Origin: Actinocatenispora sera
GTDB taxonomy: Bacteria > Actinomycetota > Actinomycetes > Mycobacteriales > Micromonosporaceae
Reading direction: 5' to 3'
Length of the DNA stretch: 64,000 nt
Assembly (NCBI RefSeq): GCF_018324685.1
Contig: NZ_AP023354.1
Coordinates: forward strand, 4,278,001 to 4,342,000
This document shows positions 1 through 7,272 of the stretch, piece after piece (the stretch's first letter is position 1; every line of letters begins with the position of its first letter). The notes beneath the pieces were generated by a model, which ran no database searches, was not told the DNA's origin, and worked only from the letters and a program-made list of their open reading frames with translations. Made by a program: the position numbers and the translations under genes.

Positions 1-1
1 G

Positions 2-268
2 GTGATCCCGTTGCGTGGCGGCGCACACCTGGGCCCGCTCGGGGCCATCACGATCTTCGAGTTCCCCGAGGAACTGCACTCGCCGGTGCCCTACGTGGAG
101 GGGCAGGCGGGCAACCTCTATCTGGAGAAGTCGGCCGAGCTGGCGCGGGCTAACCTGACCGACAACCGCCTCACCGCGGCGGCGCTCAGCCCGGCCGACT
201 CGGCGGAGCTGATCGCCCGGCTCCCGGCCGAGGACCCCGTGATGATCAGGTTGGAGCCGGGATCGTGA
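2..268 (+). CDS. C-terminal part of an HTH regulator with DUF5753 domain (5' end cut by window)
   Basis: The 88 visible residues match the end of the DUF5753 domain of Scr1-type actinobacterial antitoxin-like regulators: a segment ending in FEFPEEL, then YVEGQAGNLYLEK, then a helical tail containing LSPADSAELIARL. The N-terminal XRE helix-turn-helix that normally precedes it lies outside the window, so the true start is not visible and position 2 is only the first in-frame start-like codon. Its stop overlaps the GTG of a DUF397 gene as GTGA, the classic pairing of these two families. In such pairs the DUF5753 protein is the DNA-binding partner. The family call rests on recognised sequence pattern only. 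Confidence 0.8.
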   Translation: MIPLRGGAHLGPLGAITIFEFPEELHSPVPYVEGQAGNLYLEKSAELARANLTDNRLTAAALSPADSAELIARLPAEDPVMIRLEPGS

Positions 269-519
269 CCGTCGACCTCGCCAACGCCGTGTGGCGCGAG
301 AGCATCATGTCAGCGAGCAACGGAGGCTGCGTCGAGGTGGCCGACCTCGGCGAGGTCGTCGCGGTGCGCGACTCGAAGCAGCCCGACGTCGTCGTCACCG
401 TACCGGGAGATCATCGGTGGCGTGTCCGGCGACGAGCGGGTTCCATGCTTCGCGGATGGCGGTCGGCAGGACGAGTTCGTCCCACAGGTCGACGAGTAGC
501 ACTCCATCGACGTAGGTGA
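265..519 (+). pseudogene. DUF397 gene with replaced 3' end
   Basis: The first roughly 45 residues are a good DUF397 domain: VWRESIMSASNGGCVEVADL followed by VVAVRDSKQPD. DUF397 proteins normally end with a short block containing a W-x-x-F motif and are about 60-70 residues long. Here that block is absent. From about base 391 the frame becomes an arginine-rich sequence that is only the antisense of the minus-strand gene at 395-736. A deletion or rearrangement has therefore probably joined the two genes tail to tail and removed the end of DUF397. A short but functional protein cannot be excluded. Confidence 0.6.
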
Positions 520-736
520 GCACGTCTTCCGGGGTGCCTTCGCGGAGAACGATCTCGTACACCCACGCCCGATCGCGCCGGCGACCCAGATTGAAGCTGC
601 GGCCGGTGTCGGACCAGTTCAGCGACAGCGGCAGCACGACCGTCGCTAGCGCTCGCTCGGCGGGGAGGCGCGGCAGCACGTTCGGGACCTGGACGGGTAG
701 GCCGCGATAGGTGGCGACCTCGCGGAATTCGATCAT
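395..736 (-). CDS. Conserved hypothetical protein, 113 aa
   Basis: This frame starts with MIEFREVATYRGLPVQVP and reads as a compact soluble domain rich in V, L and R, without membrane segments or a known catalytic motif. I have the impression of similar uncharacterised actinomycete proteins but can give no function. An ATG at 736 is chosen because it begins the conserved-looking part; a GTG at 766 would add ten residues. No clear ribosome binding site is visible. Its 3' end overlaps the antisense of the broken DUF397 gene by about 125 bp, so it may itself have gained its last residues from that rearrangement. Confidence 0.5.
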   Translation of the reverse strand: MIEFREVATYRGLPVQVPNVLPRLPAERALATVVLPLSLNWSDTGRSFNLGRRRDRAWVYEIVLREGTPEDVLTYVDGVLLVDLWDELVLPTAIREAWNPLVAGHATDDLPVR

Positions 737-840
737 GGTGCTTGATGCTCGCTTGTCACGTGGCACGAGGTAGCGGGTCTCCTACGCAGCCACCGACGCC
801 CTGGGCTGTCGAAGAGCGCGCGGGACGGGCAGACGACAGC

Positions 841-867
841 GCGGCGCCGCCGGACGGGCGGCGCCGC
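841..867. terminator. GC hairpin downstream of the glutathione peroxidase gene
   Basis: An 11-bp perfect stem (GCGGCGCCGCC at 841-851 with its complement at 857-867) closes a 5-nt loop. It lies 14 bases past the stop of the minus-strand gene ending at 882. There is no U-tract, as is usual for actinobacterial hairpin terminators. Confidence 0.6.
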
Positions 868-881
868 GGTGGGTGGTGTGC

Positions 882-1376
882 TCAGCGGGTGGCGAGGGCG
901 GTGTCGATGCTGGCCAGTACCGCCGGGTCGTCGGGCACGGTGGTCGGGCGGTGCCGGGCGATCACCGAGCCGTCCGCGCCGAGGACGAACTTCTCGAAGT
1001 TCCACTGCACGTCGCCGGCGGTGCCGTCGGCGTCGGCCGCCTCGGTCAGCGCGGCGTAGACCGGGTGCCGGCCGGCGCCGTTCACCTCGATCTTCTCGGT
1101 CAGCGGGAAGCTCACCCCGTACGTGGTGGAGCAGAACGTGCGGATCTCCTCCGCGCTGCCCGGCTCCTGCTCACCGAACTGGTTGCACGGCACGCCGACG
1201 ACGGTCAGGCCGCGGTCGGCGTACTCGCCGGCCAGCTTCTCCAGCGCCGTGTACTGCGGGGTCAGGCCGCACTTCGACGCGACGTTGACGACCAGCAGCG
1301 CGTTGCCCGCGGCGAGCTGGCGAAGCGAGCTCGGCGCACCCTCCAGCGTGCCGATCGGCAGATCCAGTACGGACAC
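882..1376 (-). CDS. Glutathione peroxidase (Cys type) from an internal GTG start
   Basis: This is the 3' part of the longer frame, read as a stand-alone protein of 164 residues, the normal length of bacterial BtuE/Gpo-type peroxidases. It would reduce hydroperoxides with thioredoxin or a low-molecular-weight thiol as electron donor. Visible motifs are NVASKCGLTPQY with the peroxidatic cysteine at residue 36, PCNQFGEQEPG with the active-site glutamine, and QWNFEKF with the tryptophan and asparagine of the catalytic tetrad. The GTG at 1376 begins SVLDLPIGTLEG, the usual N-terminus of the family, and has a strong AAGGAGG five bases upstream. That is the main reason to think it is translated independently. 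Confidence 0.75.
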   Translation of the reverse strand: MSVLDLPIGTLEGAPSSLRQLAAGNALLVVNVASKCGLTPQYTALEKLAGEYADRGLTVVGVPCNQFGEQEPGSAEEIRTFCSTTYGVSFPLTEKIEVNGAGRHPVYAALTEAADADGTAGDVQWNFEKFVLGADGSVIARHRPTTVPDDPAVLASIDTALATR

Positions 1377-2222
1377 CGTTTCCTCCTTGTTTTCGGAACC
1401 GCGCCCGGCGGCCTGCTCGGCGGCCTCGTCGGCCTCGCGCTCGGCGCGCTTGGCGATGCGCCACGCCTCGTCGTCCATCCCGCGCCGCCAGTAGCCGGAG
1501 ATCGACACCTGGTCGCGGGACAGGCGCAACTCGTCGAACAGGTACCCGCGCAGGGTACGGACGTCGCCGGCCTCGCCGTGCACGAACGCGTGCCCGCGGC
1601 CGGCCGGCACCGGCAGTGCCCGGACCGCCTCGGGCAGGCTGGGGCCGGCACCGCGGTACACCCACTGCACCGTCGTCCGCTCGCCGTGCGCCAGGGCGAT
1701 CTGCTCGGACGGCCCGTCGACCTCGATGAACGCCCAGGCCGGGGTGGCGGCGGGGATGCGCTCCAGGGCGGCGGCGATCGCCGGCAGCGCCGACTCGTCG
1801 CCGGCCAGCAGGTGCCAGTCGGCGGTCGGGTCCGGCGCGTACGCACCACCCGGCCCGGCGAGCAACACCTCGTCGCCCGGCTTGAGGCCGGCGGCCCACG
1901 GGCCGGCCAGACCCTGCTCGCCGTGGTACACGAAGTCCAGGATCAGCCCGTCGGCGTCGACGCCGCGCACGGTGTAGGTCCGCAGCACCGGCCACTGTTC
2001 CCGGGGCAGCTGCTCGCGCGCCGCGGCGAGGTCGAACGGCTCCGGGTATTCGACCCCCGGCCGGCGGAACACCACCTTGACGTACTGGTCGGTGAACTCG
2101 GTGGGCCGGAACGCCGCAAGGGCGGGGCCGCCGGCCGTCACCCGCACCAGGTGCGGCGTGAGCCACTCGGTGCGGACGACGTTGAGACTGGTCAGCTGTC
2201 CGCGCCGGGATCGGTCGGGCAT
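882..2222 (-). CDS. Siderophore-interacting protein read in frame into glutathione peroxidase (446 aa)
   Basis: Residues 1 to about 265 are a ViuB/SIP-family flavin reductase: the FAD-binding motif RTYTVRG is at 81-87, a GDE motif of the NAD(P)H-binding half is at 141-143, and the conserved ending SGYWRRGMDDEAW is at 242-254. Such cytosolic proteins reduce ferric siderophores to release iron. There is no stop codon at the usual end. A charged linker (260-282) leads into a complete glutathione peroxidase at 283-446. The ATG at 2222 has a GGAGG about nine bases upstream. An IdeR-like sequence lies further upstream (2249-2265), fitting iron control. It could be a genuine fusion, or two proteins made from one frame by an internal start at 1376. 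Confidence 0.85.
   Translation of the reverse strand: MPDRSRRGQLTSLNVVRTEWLTPHLVRVTAGGPALAAFRPTEFTDQYVKVVFRRPGVEYPEPFDLAAAREQLPREQWPVLRTYTVRGVDADGLILDFVYHGEQGLAGPWAAGLKPGDEVLLAGPGGAYAPDPTADWHLLAGDESALPAIAAALERIPAATPAWAFIEVDGPSEQIALAHGERTTVQWVYRGAGPSLPEAVRALPVPAGRGHAFVHGEAGDVRTLRGYLFDELRLSRDQVSISGYWRRGMDDEAWRIAKRAEREADEAAEQAAGRGSENKEETVSVLDLPIGTLEGAPSSLRQLAAGNALLVVNVASKCGLTPQYTALEKLAGEYADRGLTVVGVPCNQFGEQEPGSAEEIRTFCSTTYGVSFPLTEKIEVNGAGRHPVYAALTEAADADGTAGDVQWNFEKFVLGADGSVIARHRPTTVPDDPAVLASIDTALATR
1380..1388 (-). promoter_or_regulatory. Internal ribosome binding site inside a coding frame
   Basis: On the minus strand the sequence is AAGGAGGAA, five bases before the GTG at 1376. It encodes the residues K-E-E of the linker between the two domains. 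It is among the strongest Shine-Dalgarno matches in the window and supports a separate translation start for the peroxidase. Confidence 0.7.
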
Positions 2223-2248
2223 CGAGAGGTACCTCCGCGAAGATCGAG

Positions 2249-2265
2249 TGAGGCAACCCTAACCC
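2249..2265. promoter_or_regulatory. Possible IdeR/DtxR-type iron box upstream of the siderophore-interacting protein
   Basis: TGAGGCAACCCTAACCC matches the IdeR consensus (TTAGGTTAGGCTAACCTAA) at 11 of 17 aligned positions, including a complete CTAACC half. It lies 27 bases upstream of the ATG at 2222. IdeR-type control of siderophore reductases is well known; the site itself is a prediction by eye. Confidence 0.4.
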
Positions 2266-2304
2266 ACTGCGCGGGCTTCATCGACTCTGACCGATCGGCC
2301 GATC

Positions 2305-2332
2305 TTGTCTGTTGCGTCATGTGCCCTAGCCT
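2305..2332 (+). promoter_or_regulatory. Promoter of a probably leaderless transcript
   Basis: TTGTCT (2305-2310) and TAGCCT (2327-2332) are separated by 16 bases. The expected transcription start, about seven bases after the -10 element, coincides with the ATG at 2339, and no ribosome binding site is present. Confidence 0.45.
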
Positions 2333-2338
2333 CGACCC

Positions 2339-2554
2339 ATGATCGATCTGGAGGCCGAGATCCAGCGATATGTCCGGGTCCAGTACCAGGGGGTGTTCGA
2401 CCGCGTGCATGACAGCCACGCGCGCCGGCCGGTCCCCGCGGTACGCCAGGCGATCCTGGACGAACTTCGCCAGGCCGGCACCACCCCCCGCAAGGATCTG
2501 GTCGACGGAGCCGCTGAGGCGATCTCCGCCGGCAACCCCTACACGCTGCCGTAG
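2339..2554 (+). CDS. Small conserved hypothetical protein, 71 aa
   Basis: The 71-residue protein starts MIDLEAEIQRYVRVQYQGVF and ends GNPYTLP. It is predicted mostly helical and soluble, with alternating charged and hydrophobic positions and no signal or membrane segment. The ATG follows directly after a TAnnnT -10 element, so the mRNA is probably leaderless. It is divergent from the siderophore-interacting protein gene, sharing a 116-bp intergenic region. I do not recognise a named family; similarly short proteins of unknown role are common in actinomycetes. The reading frame is supported by its high third-position GC. Confidence 0.55.
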   Translation: MIDLEAEIQRYVRVQYQGVFDRVHDSHARRPVPAVRQAILDELRQAGTTPRKDLVDGAAEAISAGNPYTLP

Positions 2555-2620
2555 CGCGCCGCCCGCGTTCGCGGCTCGACCGACCGGGTTCGGGCCGGTC
2601 ACCCCCGCGCCAACGTCGAG

Positions 2621-2656
2621 GCACGGGGGCATTGCCGTGCACGGGGGCATTGCCGT
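2621..2656. repeat. Two exact tandem copies of an 18-bp hairpin unit
   Basis: GCACGGGGGCATTGCCGT occurs at 2621-2638 and again at 2639-2656. Each unit with the first base or two after it forms a small hairpin (GCACGG against CCGTGC). It lies between the small gene ending at 2554 and the peptidase start at 2713, and could act as a terminator for the former. Confidence 0.7.
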
Positions 2657-2712
2657 GCGCCCACCGCGGTGTGTCGGTGGGCCGGGCCCGGCGGCGGTGC
2701 GATGCTGACGCG

Positions 2713-3825
2713 GTGGGCGAGCACATCGACGACGACGAGCTGATCGCGGTGGCCGGTCGACTGCTCGCGATCGAGTCGACCGCCGCACATCCAGACGCCC
2801 TGCACGCCGCCCTCGAGATCGTCCTGGACCTGCTCGGCCCCGGCTGGACGGTCGAGCGGTTCGTCTCCGCCGGCCGGCCGAGCGCCCTGGTGTACCGGCC
2901 GGCGCCGCACCGGCCCGCCTTCCGGGTGCTGCTCAACGCGCACCTGGACGTGGTACCGGGCACTCCGGACCAGTTCGTCGCGCGCCGCCGCGGCGACCGG
3001 CTGTACGCGCGCGGCGCCCAGGACATGAAGGTCACCGCGCTGGCGCAGGCGGCGGCGTTTCGCGAGCTGGCCGACGTGGTGCGTTACCCGCTCGGGCTGC
3101 AGCTGGTGACCGACGAGGAACTCGGCGGGTACCACGGCACCGCGCACCAGGTGGCGCGGGGCGTGCGGGCCGACTTCGCGGTGGTCGGCGAGTACAGCGG
3201 GCTGGAGCTGGTGACCGAGTCCAAGGGCATCGTGGACGCGACGGTGACCGCGGTCGGCCGGGCGGCGCACGGCGCGTACCCGTGGCTCGGCGACAACGCG
3301 GTGCTGCGGCTGCTGCGGGCGCTCGACCGGCTGCTCGTCGCGTACCCACCGCCCGCCGAGCCGGTGTGGCGCAGCACGGTGAACCTCGCCGCGATCGAGA
3401 CCGCCGACACCGCGATCAACCAGGTACCGGCGCGGGCGAGTGCCCGGCTGGACATTCGCTACCCGCCGGAGGACACCCGGTTCGCCGGGCGCACGGCCGA
3501 GCAGGTGGCGGCGGCGCTGAGCGAGCTGGTCGGCCCGGAGGTGACCGTACGACTGGACCGGTTCGATCCGCCGCACCGGGCCGACGAGGAGTTGGCCGAG
3601 GTGCAGGCGCTGCGCGACGCGGTCCGGGCCGAGGGCTATCCGGGCGGCTTCCTGCGCAAACACGGCGCGGCCGACTCCCGGCACCTGGCCGCGGTCGGCA
3701 TCCCGGCGGTGGCGTTCGGGATCGGCGGCGACGGCCAGCACGGCCCCGCCGAGTACGCCGACCTGGCGACGCTCGGCCCGTACCGCCGGGCGCTGCGCCG
3801 CTTCCTGCTCACCCTCGCCCCCTGA
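2713..3825 (+). CDS. M20/M28-family zinc peptidase or deacylase, 370 aa
   Basis: The enzyme belongs to the ArgE/DapE/carboxypeptidase G2 group of cytosolic di-metal hydrolases that cleave peptides or N-acyl amino acids. The metal motif HLDVVPG has His77 and Asp79; Asp104 is in GAQDMK, and the catalytic and metal-binding pair Glu135-Glu136 is in TDEELGG. A dimerisation-domain histidine is in GRAAHGAYPW. The length is normal. The GTG at 2713 is chosen because it starts GEHIDDDELIAVAGRLL, the usual N-terminal helix; the upstream extension to 2632 only translates the tandem repeat. It is followed, convergently, by an acetyltransferase gene. The substrate is not predictable from sequence. Confidence 0.85.
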   Translation: MGEHIDDDELIAVAGRLLAIESTAAHPDALHAALEIVLDLLGPGWTVERFVSAGRPSALVYRPAPHRPAFRVLLNAHLDVVPGTPDQFVARRRGDRLYARGAQDMKVTALAQAAAFRELADVVRYPLGLQLVTDEELGGYHGTAHQVARGVRADFAVVGEYSGLELVTESKGIVDATVTAVGRAAHGAYPWLGDNAVLRLLRALDRLLVAYPPPAEPVWRSTVNLAAIETADTAINQVPARASARLDIRYPPEDTRFAGRTAEQVAAALSELVGPEVTVRLDRFDPPHRADEELAEVQALRDAVRAEGYPGGFLRKHGAADSRHLAAVGIPAVAFGIGGDGQHGPAEYADLATLGPYRRALRRFLLTLAP

Positions 3826-3838
3826 GCCGCGCCGGCGC

Positions 3839-4381
3839 CTACTCCTCGGGCGTCGCCGGCTCCTCCGGGGGCAGCGGCCGATCGGCATAGGCCAGCAGCA
3901 GGGTGCCGTCGCTGCCGTGGCGGCGTCCCTGGAAGTCCAGGCCGACCCGCTCGGCCACCCGGATCGACGCCGGGTTCGTCTCGTCGATCCAGGCGATCAC
4001 CGGTATCGACGGATCGACCGCGCCGGCCGCCGCGATGCCGGCCCGGGCGACATCCTGCGCGTAGCCGTGCCCGCGCTGTGCGGTGGCGAACCGGTACGCC
4101 AGGTTCCAGCTGCCGTCCGCAAGCCGGCGGACGCCGCCGAGCCCGATCAGCGTCTCGTCGCCGGGTCGGCGCACCGCCCAGTAGCTCAGGCCGTCCGCGG
4201 CCCAGCCGCCGAGGACCCGGTCGAGGAAGGCGCGGGTGGTGCCGATCTCGGTGTGCCGGCCGGCGGGGAAGTGGTGCCAGCCGTCGGGGTCCGAGTGCAG
4301 CACGTACAGCTCGTCGAGGTCGGTGTCGGCGACGGCCCGCAGCTCGAGCCGGTCCGTGCGTATCTGGGTGAAGGTCGCCAC
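3839..4381 (-). CDS. GNAT-family N-acetyltransferase (RimJ/RimL type)
   Basis: The 180-residue protein begins TFTQIRTDRLELRAVADTDL, the signature start of RimJ/RimL-like acetyltransferases, and carries an acetyl-CoA loop region around RFATAQRGHGYAQ and the later ETNPASIRVAERVGL motif. These proteins transfer acetyl groups to amines of proteins, small molecules or antibiotics. The start at GTG 4381 is favoured because a TAGCTT -10 element (4389-4394) sits seven bases before it, suggesting a leaderless mRNA; GTG 4405 would add eight residues. It is divergent from the PadR operon, and its short 3' gap to the peptidase gene is convergent. Confidence 0.8.
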   Translation of the reverse strand: MATFTQIRTDRLELRAVADTDLDELYVLHSDPDGWHHFPAGRHTEIGTTRAFLDRVLGGWAADGLSYWAVRRPGDETLIGLGGVRRLADGSWNLAYRFATAQRGHGYAQDVARAGIAAAGAVDPSIPVIAWIDETNPASIRVAERVGLDFQGRRHGSDGTLLLAYADRPLPPEEPATPEE

Positions 4382-4435
4382 GGCGGTCAAGCTACCGGGT
4401 CGCACCCGGCACGACGAGCGACTTCGCAGTCATAG

Positions 4436-4463
4436 TTGACACTGACTAGTCGATCGGTAATAG
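4436..4463 (+). promoter_or_regulatory. Promoter of the PadR-monooxygenase operon
   Basis: A consensus TTGACA (4436-4441) is followed after 16 bases by TAATAG (4458-4463). The -10 element overlaps the left arm of the inverted repeat at 4457-4480, so a bound repressor would block polymerase. Confidence 0.55.
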
Positions 4464-4480
4464 TTGAAACCAACTACTAC
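4457..4480. promoter_or_regulatory. Probable PadR operator
   Basis: GTAATAGTTG and CAACTACTAC form an inverted repeat with 9 of 10 paired positions around a 4-bp centre. It overlaps the -10 region and ends 14 bases before the PadR start codon, as expected for autoregulation. Confidence 0.6.
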
Positions 4481-4494
4481 CTCGGAGGGTGGCG

Positions 4495-5118
4495 ATGGCG
4501 ACGAAGCGCAAGGTCGGCAACCTGCTCGGCCTGGCCGTGCTGTGCTACCTGCTCCAGCGCCCGATGCATCCGTACGAGCTGAGCCGCACCCTGCGCGACA
4601 ACGACGACGTGCGCAGCATCAGGTTCACCCACGGCTCGCTCTACATGGTGGTCGGCCAGCTGGAGCGGGCCGGCTTCATCACCGCGCAGGAGACCAGCCG
4701 CGACGGCGCGCGCCCAGAACGCACCGTCTACGCGCTGTCCGACGCCGGCCGGGTCGAGCAACGCGCCTGGCTGCGCGAGCTGGTCGGCGACCCGAAACAC
4801 GAGTACCCGCAGTTCGTCACGGCGCTGTCGCTGGTCTCGGCGCTGCCGCCGGACGAGGTGCGCACGCTGCTGGCGCAACGGCTGACGCGGCTCGCCGAGC
4901 AGCGCGTCGAGATCGTCGACATCCTCGACGACGCCACGGCCCGCGGCATCCCGGGACTGTTTCTGGTCGAGGAGGAGTACCGGCTCGCGTTGCTCGATGC
5001 CGAGGTGTCGTTCGTCGAGTCGTTCGCCGACCGCATCACCGATCCGCACAACGACTGGGGTGCGCTGTGGGCCCAGTTCCACGCGAGCCGGCCGGCACCC
5101 GGGGAGGGACAGTCATGA
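4495..5118 (+). CDS. PadR-family transcriptional regulator, 207 aa
   Basis: The N-terminal winged helix is clear: LLGLAVLCYLLQRPMHPYEL, then the recognition segment FTHGSLYMVVGQLERAGFI and the wing with GARPERTVYALSDAG. A C-terminal helical dimerisation part follows. PadR proteins usually repress a neighbouring detoxification or efflux gene until a small aromatic or drug ligand binds. The ATG at 4495 has CGGAGGG five bases upstream. The stop codon overlaps the start of the downstream flavin monooxygenase as ATGA, so the two are co-translated, and the monooxygenase is the likely controlled function. A palindrome over the promoter is the probable operator. Confidence 0.88.
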   Translation: MATKRKVGNLLGLAVLCYLLQRPMHPYELSRTLRDNDDVRSIRFTHGSLYMVVGQLERAGFITAQETSRDGARPERTVYALSDAGRVEQRAWLRELVGDPKHEYPQFVTALSLVSALPPDEVRTLLAQRLTRLAEQRVEIVDILDDATARGIPGLFLVEEEYRLALLDAEVSFVESFADRITDPHNDWGALWAQFHASRPAPGEGQS

Positions 5119-6305
5119 CCGAGGTCTGCACCGCCATCGTGGCCGGCGGTGGCATCGCCGGGCCGGTGACCGCCATGGCGCTGCAGCGCGCCGGCATCGC
5201 CGCCACCGTGTACGAGGCGTACCACGACACCGCCGACGGGATCGGCGCCATGCTGAGCATCGCGCCCAACGGGCGCGCCGCGCTCGACGTGCTGGACGCC
5301 GCGCACGTGCTCTACGACATCGGTACCCCGATGTCCGCGATGGTGCTGCGCAGCTGGACCGGCAAGGTGCTGGCCGAGCTCGGCACCCCGCCCGGGCTGC
5401 CGGACCAGCAGCTGGTGCAGCGCGCCGAGCTGTACCGCGCGCTGTACGACGAGGCCGCCGCGCGGGGCATCGCCGTGGTGCACGGCAAGCGGCTGGTGTC
5501 GCTGGCGGACAACGGGTCCGCGGTCACCGCCCGGTTCGCCGACGGCACCGAGGCGACCGCCGACATCCTGGTCGGGGCGGACGGCATCCGGTCGACCACC
5601 CGTACCCTGATCGACGCCGGCGCTCCGGCGCCCCGGTACGGCGGGCTGCTGAACTTCGGCGCGCTGGTGCCCGGCGCCGCCGAGTCCACCCGCGGTGCGA
5701 TGCACATGGTGTTCGGCAAGCGCGCCTTCTGCGGCTACCTGGTGTACGACGACGGGCTCGGCGGCTGGTTCGTCAACCTGCCGCGAAGCGAGCCGATGAC
5801 GCTCGCCGAGCAGCGCGCGGTGCCCAACGACGAGTGGCTGGCGCGGCTGCGGTCGGCGTTCGCCGGCGACCGCACCCTCGCCCCGGACCTGATCGGCCGC
5901 ACCGACCCGGACGACCTGCTCGTCGTCGGCCCGGTCGAGGACCTGCCGACCGTACCGACCTGGCATCGCGGCCGGGTCGTGCTCGTCGGCGACGCCGCGC
6001 ACGCCACCTCGCCGTCCTCCGGCCAGGGCGCGTCGCTCGCGATGGAGTCCGCGGTGCAGCTGGCCCGCTGCCTGCGCGACCTGCCGCCGCAGCGCGCCTT
6101 CGCCACGTACGAGCGGCTGCGCCGGCCCCGGGTGGAGCGCATCATCGCCGCCGGCGCCCGGACCAACAGCAACAAGGCGGCCGGGCCCGTCGCCCGGGTG
6201 ATCCGCGACCTGGTCATGCCGGTCGCGATGCGCTCGCTCGCCAAGCCGGAGAAGCTGGCGTGGCAGTTCGCGTACCAGATCGACTGGGCCGCCACCGCCG
6301 CCTGA
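5115..6305 (+). CDS. FAD-dependent aromatic monooxygenase, 396 aa
   Basis: This group A flavoprotein hydroxylase starts with the dinucleotide-binding sequence AIVAGGGIAGPVTAMALQRAG (residues 7-27), has the DG motif in VGADGIRST, and the second FAD motif VVLVGDAAHATSPSSGQGAS near residue 290. Such cytosolic enzymes use NAD(P)H and oxygen to hydroxylate aromatic or polyketide-like substrates, and several inactivate antibiotics such as tetracyclines or rifampicin. It is translationally coupled to PadR (ATGA overlap at 5115-5118). An inducible modification of a foreign aromatic compound is the likeliest role, but the substrate is unknown. A GTCC-arm palindrome follows the stop, before the convergent gene. 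Confidence 0.85.
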   Translation: MTEVCTAIVAGGGIAGPVTAMALQRAGIAATVYEAYHDTADGIGAMLSIAPNGRAALDVLDAAHVLYDIGTPMSAMVLRSWTGKVLAELGTPPGLPDQQLVQRAELYRALYDEAAARGIAVVHGKRLVSLADNGSAVTARFADGTEATADILVGADGIRSTTRTLIDAGAPAPRYGGLLNFGALVPGAAESTRGAMHMVFGKRAFCGYLVYDDGLGGWFVNLPRSEPMTLAEQRAVPNDEWLARLRSAFAGDRTLAPDLIGRTDPDDLLVVGPVEDLPTVPTWHRGRVVLVGDAAHATSPSSGQGASLAMESAVQLARCLRDLPPQRAFATYERLRRPRVERIIAAGARTNSNKAAGPVARVIRDLVMPVAMRSLAKPEKLAWQFAYQIDWAATAA

Positions 6306-6334
6306 CCGCTCGCGTCGCGCCCGCTGATTGGATT

Positions 6335-6347
6335 GTCCACTGTGGAC
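6335..6347. repeat. GTCCACTGTGGAC palindrome (one of three in the window)
   Basis: This 13-bp palindrome lies between two convergent genes. Identical copies are at 15076-15088 (reverse orientation, inside the YhgE gene) and 45569-45581 (inside the thioesterase gene). A near relative, GTCCGGTGTGGA, occurs at 7289-7300, 35756-35767 and, reversed, 35883-35894. The left half resembles the actinobacterial DnaA box. Confidence 0.75.
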
Positions 6348-6365
6348 AGCGAGCGGATCGAACCG

Positions 6366-7088
6366 CTATGCCGGTGGGGCGAGCAGGCTCTCCGACTGGC
6401 CCGAGCGGCGCAGCGCGGCGGCGACGGTGCCGTCGGCCTTGAGCGCCTCGACGGTCGAGTGCAGGAACTCGACCGTCCCCGGCTTCCGGTCCCGGGTGGT
6501 GCCGACCGCCTGCCGGATCTGCATGAACCGCTCGTCGATCAGCCGCAGGGACGGGTCCTCGTCGACTGTGGCGGTCAGCGGCTGCCGGATGCCGGCCACC
6601 GCCTCGGCGCCGCCGGCGCGGAACGCGTCGAGCGACTCCGCGCCGCGCACCAGCGTCGCGTGCCGCAGCGTGCGAGTCAGGTAGAGGTCGTAGGCGGAGC
6701 CCTGCTTGACCGCGATCCGCACGCCGGGCGCGTCCACGTCGGCGACGGTGTGCAGCGGCGAGCCCTGCGGCACCGCGAACACGCCCTCGATCACCACGTA
6801 CGGCGCGGTGAACGCCACCTCCGCCTCGCGCGCCGGCTCGATGGCGAGGAAGCAGATGTCCGCGTCCCCGGATGCCATCGCCTGGTACGACTTGCGTGCC
6901 GCGTCGAAGCAGACGAACCGCACCGGCACGCCGAGCCGGTCGGCGACCGCCCGCGCGATCTCCACCGTCACCCCGCCGGGCGCGTCCGCCGAACCCTGCG
7001 CCAGCACCGGGTTCCCCAGGTTGATCGACGCCCGCAACGCCCCGGTCGGCGCCAGATCGGCGAGCACGTCGACATCGACATCCACCAT
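6366..7088 (-). CDS. Solute-binding protein family 3 domain, without signal peptide, 240 aa
   Basis: The fold is that of the family 3 periplasmic amino-acid-binding proteins: LRASINLGNPVLAQ at the start, the segment VTVEIARAVADRLGVPVRFV, GDADICFLAIEPAREAEVAFT, and later RIAVKQGSAYDLYLTR. Extracytoplasmic members normally carry a lipoprotein signal. Here the ATG at 7088 starts MVDVDVDVLADLAPTGALR and no hydrophobic leader or lipobox precedes the domain, nor are permease or ATPase genes adjacent. It is therefore probably a cytosolic stand-alone ligand-binding protein. A missing upstream signal-coding region is less likely, because the upstream sequence is intergenic. Confidence 0.7.
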   Translation of the reverse strand: MVDVDVDVLADLAPTGALRASINLGNPVLAQGSADAPGGVTVEIARAVADRLGVPVRFVCFDAARKSYQAMASGDADICFLAIEPAREAEVAFTAPYVVIEGVFAVPQGSPLHTVADVDAPGVRIAVKQGSAYDLYLTRTLRHATLVRGAESLDAFRAGGAEAVAGIRQPLTATVDEDPSLRLIDERFMQIRQAVGTTRDRKPGTVEFLHSTVEALKADGTVAAALRRSGQSESLLAPPA

Positions 7089-7272
7089 TCCCCGACCCTA
7101 CCGGGCAGCCCGGCTCCCGCACCGGCCTGGCCGCATCGACCGGGACTCCGCGCCGAGGAGATCCGCTCGCCGAGCCGGTGAGCTAGCGTGGCATCCGATG
7201 AGTGGTGGTGCGGGGTCGACGCGGTCCCGTACCCGCCGGCCGGCCCGCTGCGCACGGGCCGACCGGCATGCA

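Noticed and set aside
4464-5114. A 613-residue frame joining the PadR region to the flavin monooxygenase
   Set aside because: The first 217 residues are the wrong frame of the PadR gene. The FAD motif begins only after the ATG at 5115, which overlaps the PadR stop.
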